62,022 nt of DNA. It comes from BOG-938 sp035524315 (GTDB lineage: Bacteria; Pseudomonadota; Alphaproteobacteria; Caulobacterales; Caulobacteraceae). Positions within the stretch are counted from its first letter, which is position 1; each line of letters begins with the position of its first letter. The stretch is taken from NCBI GenBank assembly GCA_035524315.1, contig DATKPD010000032.1, forward strand, positions 1-62,022. Direction: 5' to 3'. The notes beneath the pieces are model-generated. The model was given only the letters and a program-made list of their open reading frames with translations. It did not search any database and had not been told where the DNA came from. The translations under genes were made by a program, and so were the position numbers. This document shows, piece after piece, positions 36,208-45,655 of the stretch.

Positions 36208-36274
36208 CCACGCTTGGAGGCTTGCGCCGCGCCAGCGCCCGGCCGATGGTTGGCCGGTCAACGGGGGACAAGCG

Positions 36275-36943
36275 GTGCCGACCATAGCGTTCGTCAGTTC
36301 CAAAGGGGGCGTGGGCAAGTCGACCTCCGCCGTGCTGTTGGCTATGGGCCTGGTCAAGCGGGGCCTGGCCGTGACGCTGGCCGACTCCGACCCCAATCTG
36401 CCGCTGACCGCCTGGAGCCGCTTCGGCTGGCGGCCGGACGCGATCACCGTGCTGCAGGCGCCGCATTTCCACGACCTGCCCGGCGTGCTGCGCAAGGCCA
36501 AGGCGGGCGCGCCCAAGGCTTCGGAGCCCTGGGTGATCGTCGATACCGAGGGCGGCGCGCCCGCCATGGCCGGCGCGGCGGTGGCCCGGGCCGACCTCGT
36601 GATCACGCCGCTGTCTTCTTCCTGGCTGGAAGCGCGCGAGGCGCTCAAGATCGCGGGCGTGGTGGCCGAGGCCTGCCGGCGCGAACGCCGGCCCATCCCG
36701 GTGGTCGGCCTATTCTCCCGCCTGCCCAGCAGCCACCGGCGCTCTGTCGAGGACGCCAAGACCTTGCTCACCGCCAACAATCTGCCGGTGCTGGAGGCCG
36801 TGCTGACCGACCGGGAAATCTTCCGCAGCCTGTTTGCGCGCAAGGAGGCGGTGACCAAGCTGACCGAGGGCAAGTCGCGCGCCTATCAGGCCGCGCGTGA
36901 CCAGATCGACGCGCTCAGCGCCGAGGTGATGGCGTTCTTCTAG
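36275..36943 (+). CDS. Orphan ParA/MinD-type ATPase
   Basis: A 222-residue deviant Walker ATPase: KGGVGKST (residues 10-17, with the signature second lysine), LADSDPN in the Walker A' position and IVDTEGG as Walker B. It ends in an acidic helical tail. No parB, parS-like array or cargo gene is adjacent, so it may position a chemosensory, carboxysome-like or conjugative cargo encoded elsewhere. VirC1-type ParA proteins look similar. The start is GTG at 36275. Confidence 0.83.
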   Translation: MPTIAFVSSKGGVGKSTSAVLLAMGLVKRGLAVTLADSDPNLPLTAWSRFGWRPDAITVLQAPHFHDLPGVLRKAKAGAPKASEPWVIVDTEGGAPAMAGAAVARADLVITPLSSSWLEAREALKIAGVVAEACRRERRPIPVVGLFSRLPSSHRRSVEDAKTLLTANNLPVLEAVLTDREIFRSLFARKEAVTKLTEGKSRAYQAARDQIDALSAEVMAFF

Positions 36944-36970
36944 CGAAGTCAGAGGGCGATCAAAGCCGCC

Positions 36971-36990
36971 CGTCCCGCCTGCGCGGGACG
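36971..36990. repeat. Hairpin between convergent parA-like and asd genes
   Basis: CGTCCCGC-CTGC-GCGGGACG is a perfect 8-bp stem with a 4-nt loop between two convergent stops. No T-run follows on either strand, so intrinsic termination is uncertain; it could protect 3' ends. Confidence 0.4.
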
Positions 36991-37005
36991 AGCGACGATT
37001 GAAGC

Positions 37006-38034
37006 CTAGGCCGCGACGGTTTCGATCAGACCGCGTTCGTCGAGCAACTGAGCGATCTGCACGGCGTTGAGCGCCGCGCCCTTGCGCAGGTTGTCGGACA
37101 CGCACCACAGGTTGATGCCGTGCTCCACCGTCGGATCCCTGCGGATGCGGCTGATGTAGACCGGGAACTCGCCAGCGCATTCCACGGGGGTGATGTAGCC
37201 GCCGTTCTCGCGTTTATCGATCACCACCACGCCCGGCGACTCGCGCAGGATTTCCCGGGCCTCGTCTTCCGACAGGGGCGTGTGGAACTCGATATTGACC
37301 GCCTCTGAGTGGCCCACGAACACCGGCACCCGCACGCAGGTGGCGGTCAGCTCGATCTTGGGATCGAGGATCTTGTGGGTCTCGGCCGTCATCTTCCATT
37401 CCTCCTTGGTCGAGCCGTCGGGGAGGAAGACGTCGATCTGCGGGATGGCGTTGAAGGCGATCTGCTTGGCGAACGTCTTGGGATTGACCTCGCCGAGGCC
37501 GTAGAGGGCCTTGGTCTGGTCCCACAGCTCATCCATGCCCGCCTTGCCCGCGCCGGACACCGACTGATAGGTCGACACCACCACCCGCTTGATGCGCGCC
37601 TCGTCGTGCAGCGGCTTGAGCGCCACCACCAGCTGGGCGGTCGAGCAGTTGGGGTTGGCGATGATGTTCTTCTTGCGGAAGCCCTCGATCGCGTCGGGGT
37701 TCACTTCCGGCACGATCAGCGGCACGTCGGGGTGCATGCGCCAGGCCGAGGAGTTGTCGATCACGACCGGACCGGCGGCGCCGATCTTTTCCGACCACGC
37801 CTTGGACACATCGCCGCCCGCCGACATCAGCACGATGTCGACCTTGGAGAAGTCGAACTGCTCCAGGTCCTTGCACTTGAGGGTCTTGTCGCCGAACGAA
37901 ACCTCGATGCCGATGGATTTGCGCGAGGCCACCGCATGCATCTCGTCCACGGGGAAGTTCACTTCCTCGAGGATCGCCATCATTTCGCGGCCCACATTGC
38001 CCGTGGCGCCGACGACGGCTACCCGGTAACCCAT
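37006..38034 (-). CDS. asd: Aspartate-semialdehyde dehydrogenase
   Basis: A 342-residue NADPH-dependent dehydrogenase with the dinucleotide motif VVGATGNVGREM (7-18), catalytic Cys130 in NPNCSTAQLV and the later EGSTKEEWKM-like and RVPVFVGHSEAV substrate motifs. It makes aspartate semialdehyde for lysine, threonine, methionine and diaminopimelate. It is the short bacterial form and is transcribed alone, divergent from the PepSY gene. Confidence 0.95.
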   Translation of the reverse strand: MGYRVAVVGATGNVGREMMAILEEVNFPVDEMHAVASRKSIGIEVSFGDKTLKCKDLEQFDFSKVDIVLMSAGGDVSKAWSEKIGAAGPVVIDNSSAWRMHPDVPLIVPEVNPDAIEGFRKKNIIANPNCSTAQLVVALKPLHDEARIKRVVVSTYQSVSGAGKAGMDELWDQTKALYGLGEVNPKTFAKQIAFNAIPQIDVFLPDGSTKEEWKMTAETHKILDPKIELTATCVRVPVFVGHSEAVNIEFHTPLSEDEAREILRESPGVVVIDKRENGGYITPVECAGEFPVYISRIRRDPTVEHGINLWCVSDNLRKGAALNAVQIAQLLDERGLIETVAA

Positions 38035-38235
38035 CGCACTCTCTCCTTATGCTGAGGAACGGGGCAGTTACGCCTTCGACGGCGTTTTCGCAAGGGCGCC
38101 CCGGGCGACGCGGCGTTTCGTGCGCCGCCGGACGCAGCCCAATTCAATCGGTCATGAGCCTGAATCGTCTTCCTTTTCTGTCGGCGCCGTGACCGCTTTG
38201 TCTGGCCGAGCGAGAATGCCGGGAGGAAACCAACC

Positions 38236-39444
38236 ATGCGCACGGCGCACCGCGTCATCGCCGTCTTCGCCGTGCTGGCCGCCCTGTGGGTCGGCCTGAC
38301 CGGGGTGACGATCCAGCTCATCGACCTGAAGGCCCTGCTCAGCCACGCGCCCGCCAGCGACCCGAACATCCGGGCGATCCGCGACGGCCACAACGGCCCG
38401 CCCAACTTCCAGGTGCTGGGCGACGGCGAATACGACGCCGCCGTTCTGCCCGCCGGCTTGGACTACGGCGCCGCCCTGGCCACGGTGGTCAAGGCCGCGC
38501 GCGCCGCCGTTCCCGGCGCGCCGCTAGGCTACGTCGAGCTGCGCGTGCGGGACGGCAAGCCGGTGGGCGAAGTCGCCTCCAAGAAGAAGGTCATGCGCTT
38601 CGACGCCGCGACCGGCGCGGTGCTGATCGGCCCAGAGGCGGCCGGCGCGGTCAAGATGCAGCCGCTCGGCCGTCCCTCGCTGCGCAATACGGTCAAGAAC
38701 ATCCACCGCCTGACCCAGTTCGGCGACGCCGCGACCTTACTGGATCCGGTCATGGGGCTGTTAATCTGCGCCATGATCTTCACGGGCCTGGTGCAGTATT
38801 TTCGCCTGCTGGCGGCGCGCGCGCGGCTGGGGCGGGCCAATCCGTTGTGGTCGGCCGGCGGGCTGTGGCGCAGCCTGCACCGGGGCGTCGCGATCGCCGC
38901 CAGCCTGTTCCTGACCGTGATGGCGCTGAGCGGCACCCTGCTGGCGATCGGCGACGTGGGCGTGTCGGCCTTCCGCGTCGCCCACCACGGCGACCGCTCG
39001 GGCGCCAATGCCGACCAGTCCTCGCCCCTGACCGACGCCGAGTTGCCGGGCATGCTGCGCACCACCCTGTCGGCCTTCCATGCGGCCCGGCCGGACGCGC
39101 CGATTAGGGTGCTGCGCCTACGTTACTACGCCGGCATGCCCCAAGGCGTGGTGGTGTTCTCCGGACCGCGCGAGGCTGAGCAGGTGCAGTTCAATGCCGC
39201 CACCGGCCGCGCGGTCAGCCTGACCGAGCCCAACTATCCGGCGACCGGCCAGCCCTTCGGCTGGCAGGAAGACCAGATCGTCAAGCAGATCCATCGCGGC
39301 GATTTCATCGGCCTGTCCGGCCGGTGGATGAGCCTGCTGGGCGGACTGTCGCTGGTGTTCCTGGCCCTGTCGGGAACGGCGATGTACCTCGACCTGTGGA
39401 GCCGGCGTCGACGCGCGGGCCGGGCCGGGCTGTTCTGGACCTGA
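38236..39444 (+). CDS. PepSY-associated transmembrane protein (reductase-like)
   Basis: A 402-residue membrane protein with four transmembrane helices: near 7-25, 172-192, 215-240 and 369-388. PepSY-like periplasmic domains lie between them, with histidine-bearing helices (NIHRLTQFG, SLHRGVAIAAS, QIHRGDFIG). This is the PF03929 (PepSY_TM) plan, often linked to ferric-siderophore reduction or haem-containing membrane reductases. GGGAGGAAA precedes the ATG. No TonB receptor is adjacent, so iron involvement is inferred. Confidence 0.8.
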   Translation: MRTAHRVIAVFAVLAALWVGLTGVTIQLIDLKALLSHAPASDPNIRAIRDGHNGPPNFQVLGDGEYDAAVLPAGLDYGAALATVVKAARAAVPGAPLGYVELRVRDGKPVGEVASKKKVMRFDAATGAVLIGPEAAGAVKMQPLGRPSLRNTVKNIHRLTQFGDAATLLDPVMGLLICAMIFTGLVQYFRLLAARARLGRANPLWSAGGLWRSLHRGVAIAASLFLTVMALSGTLLAIGDVGVSAFRVAHHGDRSGANADQSSPLTDAELPGMLRTTLSAFHAARPDAPIRVLRLRYYAGMPQGVVVFSGPREAEQVQFNAATGRAVSLTEPNYPATGQPFGWQEDQIVKQIHRGDFIGLSGRWMSLLGGLSLVFLALSGTAMYLDLWSRRRRAGRAGLFWT

Positions 39445-39448
39445 GCGG

Positions 39449-41269
39449 TCAGGCGCCGGCCAGCGGCGCCTCGAACGCGGCCGCCAGGCCGGCCCCGACG
39501 CCCACGGCATCCGCCTCCACGGCGTCGAGCGCCGCCGACCCCGTCTGCGCCAGCCCTTGGGTCGCCTTCAGATGATCGGCCAGGCGTATCGCCAGGGCCA
39601 GGATCATCAGGGTGGGATTGGCGTGGCCGCTGGTGGGGAACACCGAGGAGCCGGCGACATACAGGCCTGAAACCCCGTGAACCTGGCAGTCGGGATCGAC
39701 CACGCCGGTTTGGGGGTCATGGGACATGCGAGTGGTTCCCGAGGTATGCGCCATGTCGATGATCACCGCCGTATCCAGCTCGCCCTGCACGATCCAGGGC
39801 TCCAGCACGGGCGCGGGCAAGCCCATCCGCGGCAAGAGATCTGCGCCCAGCTGAGCCACGCGGGCCAGCGACTGCCGATCCTGGGCCGACAGGCGCCAGT
39901 CCACCAGGGCCTTAGGCACGCCGAAACGGTCCGCGGACGAGGCCAGCCGAACCCGGCTGTCGGGGTTGGGCGCGTTTTCGGTGATGGCGTCGACCGCCAG
40001 GCCGGTCACCTTGTGCGGCAGGCCGCCGGTCTGGAACTCCTCGACCACAAAATTCGGGTCGAACCGGATGGCGGCGTCGACGATCAGGTTGCGCAGCACC
40101 TCGGGGGTCCTGGGATGGGCCAAGGCCTTCATGCCCACGCCCGCGGCCACCAGCTTGCCGCCGGCGACGATCGACTTAAGGTCCTGCAGCGGATGCTCGC
40201 TCTTGCGCTTGATCATCCGCTTGATCGCGTCCCACGGGTCGTCCGGCGCGCGCTGGGGCATGAAATACAACGCGGTGTTGAGCAGTCCCTCGCGCTCTTG
40301 CACCTTCGGGTTGACGGCCAGGCCGTGCATGAACATGTGCATCCGCCCGTCGTAGCGCACGCCCTGGAAGCCGAACCGGCGCAGGATCGCCGCTGAGTCC
40401 TCGCCCTTGAACCAGCCGACCCGCGCGCCCGGATGATCCATCAGATAGCGTCCAACCTGATCATGTCCGTTGCCAATGCCGTTGGCGTGCTGGTCGCGCG
40501 AAGCCAGCAGCAGGCGCGGGTTCTCGACGCCGCCGGCCGCCAGGATCGCGGTCCGCGCGCGCACGCGCGCCTTGACGCCGCACACGCCGGCGATGCTTAG
40601 GCTGTCGAACCGTGCGCCGTCGTCCGACAGGCGGATGTCGGTGACCGTGGCGTCGAGCAGCACGCGCACGTTGTCAGCCCGATAGGTGCGGAACTCCGGG
40701 CCGAAGCGCATCACGTCCAGCTTGTCGATGCGCGAGCGCGCGAACTGCCAGTAGAAGGAATTGAGCGTCTCGGTCTCGACCAGGGGCTTTGGCGCCGTCA
40801 GGCTGAGGTTGAGCGCCGCCTCGGCCCGGCGCACATAGGGCTGCACCGCCTCATAGGCCACCGGCCAGCCCGAATGGGCCACCCACGGCCGCGCGGCGAA
40901 GTCGGCGGGGTCAAACGGCGCCGATTTGCCGGCCCAGGCGTGGGTCGCCCCGCCGAGCAGGCGGCAACGCACGCCGTAGGGCTGGGACGCGTCGGTCCAG
41001 GACGCCAGGCTCTCGCCGTGGAATTCGGCGCGCTTGCGCCGTTGCGGCTCCGAGCGCAGATCGCCCACCCCTTCCAGTTCGCACAGGGCGGCATGCTCGG
41101 GCGTCTCGTCGATCAGCCCGCTCTCCAGGATCAGCACGCGAGCCCTGGTGTTGAACAGTTCCTTGGCGATGGTCAGACCCGCGGGACCGCCGCCGACGAT
41201 GACCACGTCCGCATTGAGCTCCGTGCCGTTTTCCAGGTCGGAAAGCTGAATGATCTCGACCACTTGCAC
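39449..41269 (-). CDS. GMC-family FAD-dependent oxidoreductase
   Basis: A 606-residue flavoprotein. The FAD-binding motif VVIVGGGPAGLTIAKEL lies near residue 23, LLGGATHAWAGKS matches the second flavin loop, and the C-terminal block HTSGTTRMS with SSVFPTSGHANPT carries the catalytic His and Asn. It should oxidise an alcohol or sugar; the substrate is unknown. The start is GTG at 41269 with GGGGGA upstream; an ATG two bases earlier is in another frame. It converges with the PepSY gene, with 4 bp between the stops. Confidence 0.88.
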   Translation of the reverse strand: MQVVEIIQLSDLENGTELNADVVIVGGGPAGLTIAKELFNTRARVLILESGLIDETPEHAALCELEGVGDLRSEPQRRKRAEFHGESLASWTDASQPYGVRCRLLGGATHAWAGKSAPFDPADFAARPWVAHSGWPVAYEAVQPYVRRAEAALNLSLTAPKPLVETETLNSFYWQFARSRIDKLDVMRFGPEFRTYRADNVRVLLDATVTDIRLSDDGARFDSLSIAGVCGVKARVRARTAILAAGGVENPRLLLASRDQHANGIGNGHDQVGRYLMDHPGARVGWFKGEDSAAILRRFGFQGVRYDGRMHMFMHGLAVNPKVQEREGLLNTALYFMPQRAPDDPWDAIKRMIKRKSEHPLQDLKSIVAGGKLVAAGVGMKALAHPRTPEVLRNLIVDAAIRFDPNFVVEEFQTGGLPHKVTGLAVDAITENAPNPDSRVRLASSADRFGVPKALVDWRLSAQDRQSLARVAQLGADLLPRMGLPAPVLEPWIVQGELDTAVIIDMAHTSGTTRMSHDPQTGVVDPDCQVHGVSGLYVAGSSVFPTSGHANPTLMILALAIRLADHLKATQGLAQTGSAALDAVEADAVGVGAGLAAAFEAPLAGA

Positions 41270-41512
41270 ATTCCCCCGAATGTGATCATCACCGCGCCGG
41301 CGTCAGCGGCGATCGGAGGAAGGCGGCTGCGAGGGCCCGACGCCAAGAACAGCGCAAGGCGGATAACAGCCGGCGACACTTCCCCCGGAGCCAGCGTGTT
41401 GAAACGCCGGCCGTCGAGCTCCTGGCGTTATTCACTCTATACCCGAATGATTAAGGTAATGGCGCCCCAAGCGCTGCGCCCGCCGATCCAGCTCGGCTTC
41501 ATGTCGGCGCGC

Positions 41513-42508
41513 TCAGTAGGCGCGCCCGGTGACGTCCAGCCCCTGGGCCCGCAGCTGCTCCAGAAGGCCGCCGGCGCGCGTGAGGCTTTCCATGTCGATC
41601 GCCAAGACGGTCTTGCCCGGCTTCTGCAGGGTCTGGGCGAGACCCCGCGCCCAGTCGGCGGTCATGCGGTCCTGCAGCTGCTGCAGGCCGGGAGTAGCGG
41701 TGAAGCAGCGATCGGAGGTGATCTCCGCCCGCACCGCTCGGGTGGCGTCGACATCGCCCCTGGCCCAGGCGGCGCCCATGCGGGCTGACAGGTCGGGCAG
41801 GCGCGGGGTCAGGTCGGTGACCAGGTCGAGGCAGGTGTCGCCCGCCTGCGGACCGCCGCTGCCCAGCGCCTTGAGCAGCTCGCCCAGGGAATAGTTGGTC
41901 AGGCGCCGTGTCGGCACGTGGTGCGCGGCCGCAAGGTGCATCAGGGTCTTTTGCGGACCTTCCGGGTTGAGGGCGTCATGCTTCTGCGCGTCGGCCAGCA
42001 GAGCGATGGCCGTGACGATGGGCCGCCAATGGTCGTAGTGCGCCGGGTCCTGGCCCACCGACCGGGCGGCCTCCTCGAACTTGGTGCGCGCGTCAGGGCT
42101 GAGGGCGGCGCGCAGGGTCTGACCGCCGGGGTAGTGGTACCGGTGCGCCGGGTCGAGCAGCAGGCCCGCGATGTCGAACAGATTGATCGAGGCGCCCGGC
42201 GGGATGACCAGCTCGCGCGCGCCGTCGAGCGCCGCGTCGATCCGGCGGGTGTCCCAATCGAGACGCTTGGGCGCCGGGCCGGTCATGCCGATGATCCACA
42301 GCTCGGACTTGGGCGTGGCCACCCGCCATAGGGCGGGGCCAGGCAGATGGGCGATGATCTGGATCTCGTGATCGGGATCGATCGGCGCCGCCGCATCGGT
42401 CGCCGGCGCCGGGTCGGACGCGGGCGCGGCCGGCGGCGTCTGGCCCCACGCCGGCCCGGCCAGGGCCAGGATCACGAGGGCGCGGCGGAGATAGCGAATA
42501 AAGGGCAT
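41513..42508 (-). CDS. TraB/GumN-family exported protein
   Basis: A 331-residue protein with a signal peptide (LVILALAGPAWG, cleavage near 22), a Pro/Ala-rich linker and a TraB/GumN-like domain: ALWRVATPKSELWIIGMTGPAPKRL at the start and AIDMESLTRAGGLLEQLRAQGL at the end. The family includes proposed metalloproteases and pheromone-shutdown proteins; several catalytic residues of the classic TIKI type are not obvious here. Function uncertain. Confidence 0.75.
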   Translation of the reverse strand: MPFIRYLRRALVILALAGPAWGQTPPAAPASDPAPATDAAAPIDPDHEIQIIAHLPGPALWRVATPKSELWIIGMTGPAPKRLDWDTRRIDAALDGARELVIPPGASINLFDIAGLLLDPAHRYHYPGGQTLRAALSPDARTKFEEAARSVGQDPAHYDHWRPIVTAIALLADAQKHDALNPEGPQKTLMHLAAAHHVPTRRLTNYSLGELLKALGSGGPQAGDTCLDLVTDLTPRLPDLSARMGAAWARGDVDATRAVRAEITSDRCFTATPGLQQLQDRMTADWARGLAQTLQKPGKTVLAIDMESLTRAGGLLEQLRAQGLDVTGRAY

Positions 42509-42534
42509 GACGCCGTCCTAGGCCCCCAAGGCGG

Positions 42535-43611
42535 CTACAAAGCGGCAATCACCGCGTCGCCCATCTCGGCCGTGGTGGCGCGCCCGCCAAGGTCGCCCGT
42601 GCGCACGCCCTTGTCCAACGCCGCCTTGACCGCCGCATACAGCCGCTCGTCCAGGTCGGGCCGGCCGAGGGACCAGCGCAGCGCCATGCCGAAGCTGAGA
42701 ATGGCGGCCAGCGGATTGGCCAGGCCCTTGCCGGCGATGTCGGGCGCCGAGCCGTGCACCGGCTCGTACAGGCCCGGCTTTCCCGGGTTGGACAGGGCGG
42801 CCGAGGGCAACAGCCCGATCGAGCCGGTCAGCATCGACGCCTCGTCCGACAAGATATCGCCGAACAGATTGTCGGTGACGATCACGTCGAACTGCTTGGG
42901 ATTTTTGACCAGCTGCATGGCGGCGTTGTCGGCCAGCATGTGCTCCAACTGCACGTCAGGATATTCGGCTGCATGGAGGGCGGTGACCACCTGGCGCCAG
43001 AACAGACCCGAGTCCATCACGTTGGACTTTTCGGCCGAGGTGACCTTGTTGCGCCGCCCGCGCGCCAGTTCGAAGGCGACCCGCGCCACGCGCTCGATCT
43101 CGCTCTGGGTATAGACCTGAAGGTCGTAGCCGCGCTTCTCGCCCGTGGGCGTGTTGGCGTCGATGCCCTTGTCGCCGAAATAGACGCCCGAAGTCAGTTC
43201 GCGCACGATCATGATGTCGAGCCCCGCGACGATCTCGCGCTTCAATGTCGAGGCGTCAGCCAGGGCCTCGAAACACAGGGCCGGGCGAAGGTTGGCGAAG
43301 GCGTCCATCGCCTTGCGCAGGTTCAGGAGGCCCGCCTCGGGCCGCTTGTCGCGCGCCACTTGGTCCCACTGCGGACCGCCGACCGCGCCCATCAGCACCG
43401 CCTGGCTCGACAGCGCCAGTTCGCGCGCCTCGGCCGACAGCGGATCGCCGCACAGATCGTAGCTGGTCCCGCCGAACGGACGCTCCTCGATGTCCAGTTG
43501 CAGGTCGGCGTTGGCGCTCAGCCAGGCGGCCACGCGCTTCACCTGGCCGATCACTTCAGGACCGATGCCGTCGCCCGGCAGGAGCAGCAAGCGGGGGGTG
43601 TTGGTGTTCAT
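42535..43611 (-). CDS. leuB: 3-isopropylmalate dehydrogenase
   Basis: A 358-residue NAD-dependent beta-decarboxylating dehydrogenase with LLLPGDGIGPEV, the RELTSGVYFGDKG active-site loop and the metal/substrate block TDNLFGDILSDEAS. EPVHGSAPDIAGKG completes the C-terminal signature. It oxidises 3-isopropylmalate in leucine synthesis. The start is the ATG at 43611 (MNTNTPRL), 8 bp after leuD. It is the last gene of leuC-leuD-leuB. Confidence 0.96.
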   Translation of the reverse strand: MNTNTPRLLLLPGDGIGPEVIGQVKRVAAWLSANADLQLDIEERPFGGTSYDLCGDPLSAEARELALSSQAVLMGAVGGPQWDQVARDKRPEAGLLNLRKAMDAFANLRPALCFEALADASTLKREIVAGLDIMIVRELTSGVYFGDKGIDANTPTGEKRGYDLQVYTQSEIERVARVAFELARGRRNKVTSAEKSNVMDSGLFWRQVVTALHAAEYPDVQLEHMLADNAAMQLVKNPKQFDVIVTDNLFGDILSDEASMLTGSIGLLPSAALSNPGKPGLYEPVHGSAPDIAGKGLANPLAAILSFGMALRWSLGRPDLDERLYAAVKAALDKGVRTGDLGGRATTAEMGDAVIAAL

Positions 43612-43619
43612 GCTGTCCC

Positions 43620-44228
43620 TCAGGCCGCCGCCCAAGGCTGGGTCTGGCGGCGTTTTTGTTCGAAGCGGTCGATCTCGGGGGCGTGCTCGAGGGTCTCGCC
43701 GATGGCGTCCAGGCCCTTGAGCAGCTTTTCCTTGCGGCCGGCGTCGATGGCGAAGCGGACGGTCTTGCCCGAGGGGGCGCTGATGGTCTGGGCGTCCAGG
43801 TCCACGGCGAACACGTGGTTGCCGCCCTTGGCCTCGCCCATCAGGGCGTGCAGGTCCTCGGACGAGACGATCGCGGGCAGAAGGCCGTTCTGAAAGCAGT
43901 TATTGTAGAAGATGTCGGCGAAGCTGGTCGAGACCACGCAGCGCAGGCCGAAGTCGTCCAGCGCCCACGGCGCGTGCTCGCGCGAGGAACCGCAGCCGAA
44001 GTTGTCGCCCGCGATCAGGATGCGCGCGCCCTTGTAGGCTGGCTGGTTGAGCACGAAGTCCGGCTTCTCATGACCCTCAAGGTCGAAGCGGAAATCGTAG
44101 AACAGCCCCTTGCCCAGACCCTCGCGCTCCACCGTCTTGAGGAACTGCTTGGGGATGATCTGGTCGGTGTCGATGTTGGCGGCCGGCAGGGGCGCGGCCA
44201 CGCCTTGCAGATGATCGAACTTGCGCAT
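43620..44228 (-). CDS. leuD: 3-isopropylmalate dehydratase small subunit
   Basis: A 202-residue small subunit with NIDTDQIIPKQFLK, GDNFGCGSSREHAPWAL and the swivelling-domain block FADIFYNNCFQNGLLP. With LeuC it isomerises isopropylmalate. The ATG at 44228 overlaps the leuC stop (ATGA); the longer open frame upstream is leuC sequence in another phase. Confidence 0.96.
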   Translation of the reverse strand: MRKFDHLQGVAAPLPAANIDTDQIIPKQFLKTVEREGLGKGLFYDFRFDLEGHEKPDFVLNQPAYKGARILIAGDNFGCGSSREHAPWALDDFGLRCVVSTSFADIFYNNCFQNGLLPAIVSSEDLHALMGEAKGGNHVFAVDLDAQTISAPSGKTVRFAIDAGRKEKLLKGLDAIGETLEHAPEIDRFEQKRRQTQPWAAA

Positions 44229-45655
44229 CACAAGAACTCCCGCACGTCGGCGATGTGGCCGCGGATGGCGGCGGCGGCGGCCATGGCGGGGCTCATCAGG
44301 TGGGTGCGCCCGCCGCGACCCTGGCGGCCCTCGAAGTTGCGGTTGGAGGTCGAGGCGCAACGCTCCTGCGGGTCCAGGCGATCGGGGTTCATGCCCAGGC
44401 ACATTGAACAGCCCGGCTCGCGCCATTCGAAGCCGGCGGCCAGGAACACCTGGTCCAGGCCCTCGGCCTCGGCCTCTTCACGCACGAGCCCTGAGCCCGG
44501 CACCACCATCGCCCGCACGCCCGGCGCCACCTTCAGCCCCATATCCAGGGCCTTTTGCGCGATCAGGGCGGCCTGCCGCAGGTCTTCGATACGGCTGTTG
44601 GTGCACGAGCCGATGAACACGCGCTGCACGGCGGCGTCGGTGATCTTCTGCCCAGGCTGCAAGCCCATGTAGTCGAGCGCCCGGCGCGCGCCGGCCTGCT
44701 TGTCTTCGCTGGCGAAGCTTTCGGGGTCGGGCACCAGGCCATCGATCGCCACCACGTCCTCGGGGCTGGTGCCCCAGGTGACGGTTGGGGCGATCTTGGA
44801 CACGTCGATGGTCAGTTCACGGTCGAACACCGCGTCGGGGTCGGAGGAAAAGCGCTTCCAGTAGGTCAGGGCCAGGTCCCAGGCCGCGCCCTTGGGCGCC
44901 GCGGGCTTGCCCATCAGGTAGGCGAAGGTCTTTTCGTCTGGCGCCACCAGCCCGGCCTTGGCCCCGCCCTCGATCGACAGATTGCACAAGGTCATGCGCC
45001 CTTCGACGCTCAAGGCCTCGATCGCCGGACCGGCGTATTCGATCACGCAGCCTGTGCCCCCGCCCGTGCCGATCTCGCCGATCAGGGCCAGGGCGTAATC
45101 CTTGGCGCCGACGCCGGGAACCGGCTCGCCGACGAAGGTCACGCGCATGTTCCTGGCCTTGCGCTGGCGCAGGGTCTGGGTCGCCAGCACATGCTCGACC
45201 TCGGAGGTGCCGATGCCGTGCGCCAGGGCGCCGAAGGCGCCGTGGGTCGAGGTGTGGCTGTCGCCGCACACGATGGTCATGCCCGGTTGGGTGCGGCCCT
45301 GCTCGGGCCCGACCACGTGCACGATTCCGTTGCGGATATCGCCCATGGGGAAGAACTCGATGCCGAAGTCCTTCACATTGCGCCCGAGCGTCTGCAACTG
45401 CAGGCGCGCCTCGGCGTCTTCCACCGCGTCCACGCCCTTGGCCTGGCCTTCGGTGGGGATGTTGTGATCGGCCACCGCCAGGGTCAGATCGGGCCGGCGC
45501 ACGGGGCGATGATTGGTCCTCAGGCCCGAGAAGGCCTGCGGGGTGGTCACCTCATGGATCAGGTGCAGGTCGATATAGAGGATCGACTCCCCATTGGGGT
45601 CCTGCGCCACCAGATGGGCGTCCCAAATCTTGTCGTAAAGCGTCTTTCCAGGCAT
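44228..45655 (-). CDS. leuC: 3-isopropylmalate dehydratase large subunit
   Basis: A 475-residue aconitase-family protein. The [4Fe-4S] ligands are in VCGDSHTST, FIGSCTNSR and EPGCSMCLGMNPD. It begins PGKTLYDKIWDAHLV, typical of LeuC. ATG at 45655 is preferred, with an in-frame ATG 9 bp earlier possible. It opens the leuCDB operon. Its upstream region (45656-46023) is unusually long and partly low in GC, but no leucine-rich leader peptide was found. Confidence 0.96.
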   Translation of the reverse strand: MPGKTLYDKIWDAHLVAQDPNGESILYIDLHLIHEVTTPQAFSGLRTNHRPVRRPDLTLAVADHNIPTEGQAKGVDAVEDAEARLQLQTLGRNVKDFGIEFFPMGDIRNGIVHVVGPEQGRTQPGMTIVCGDSHTSTHGAFGALAHGIGTSEVEHVLATQTLRQRKARNMRVTFVGEPVPGVGAKDYALALIGEIGTGGGTGCVIEYAGPAIEALSVEGRMTLCNLSIEGGAKAGLVAPDEKTFAYLMGKPAAPKGAAWDLALTYWKRFSSDPDAVFDRELTIDVSKIAPTVTWGTSPEDVVAIDGLVPDPESFASEDKQAGARRALDYMGLQPGQKITDAAVQRVFIGSCTNSRIEDLRQAALIAQKALDMGLKVAPGVRAMVVPGSGLVREEAEAEGLDQVFLAAGFEWREPGCSMCLGMNPDRLDPQERCASTSNRNFEGRQGRGGRTHLMSPAMAAAAAIRGHIADVREFL

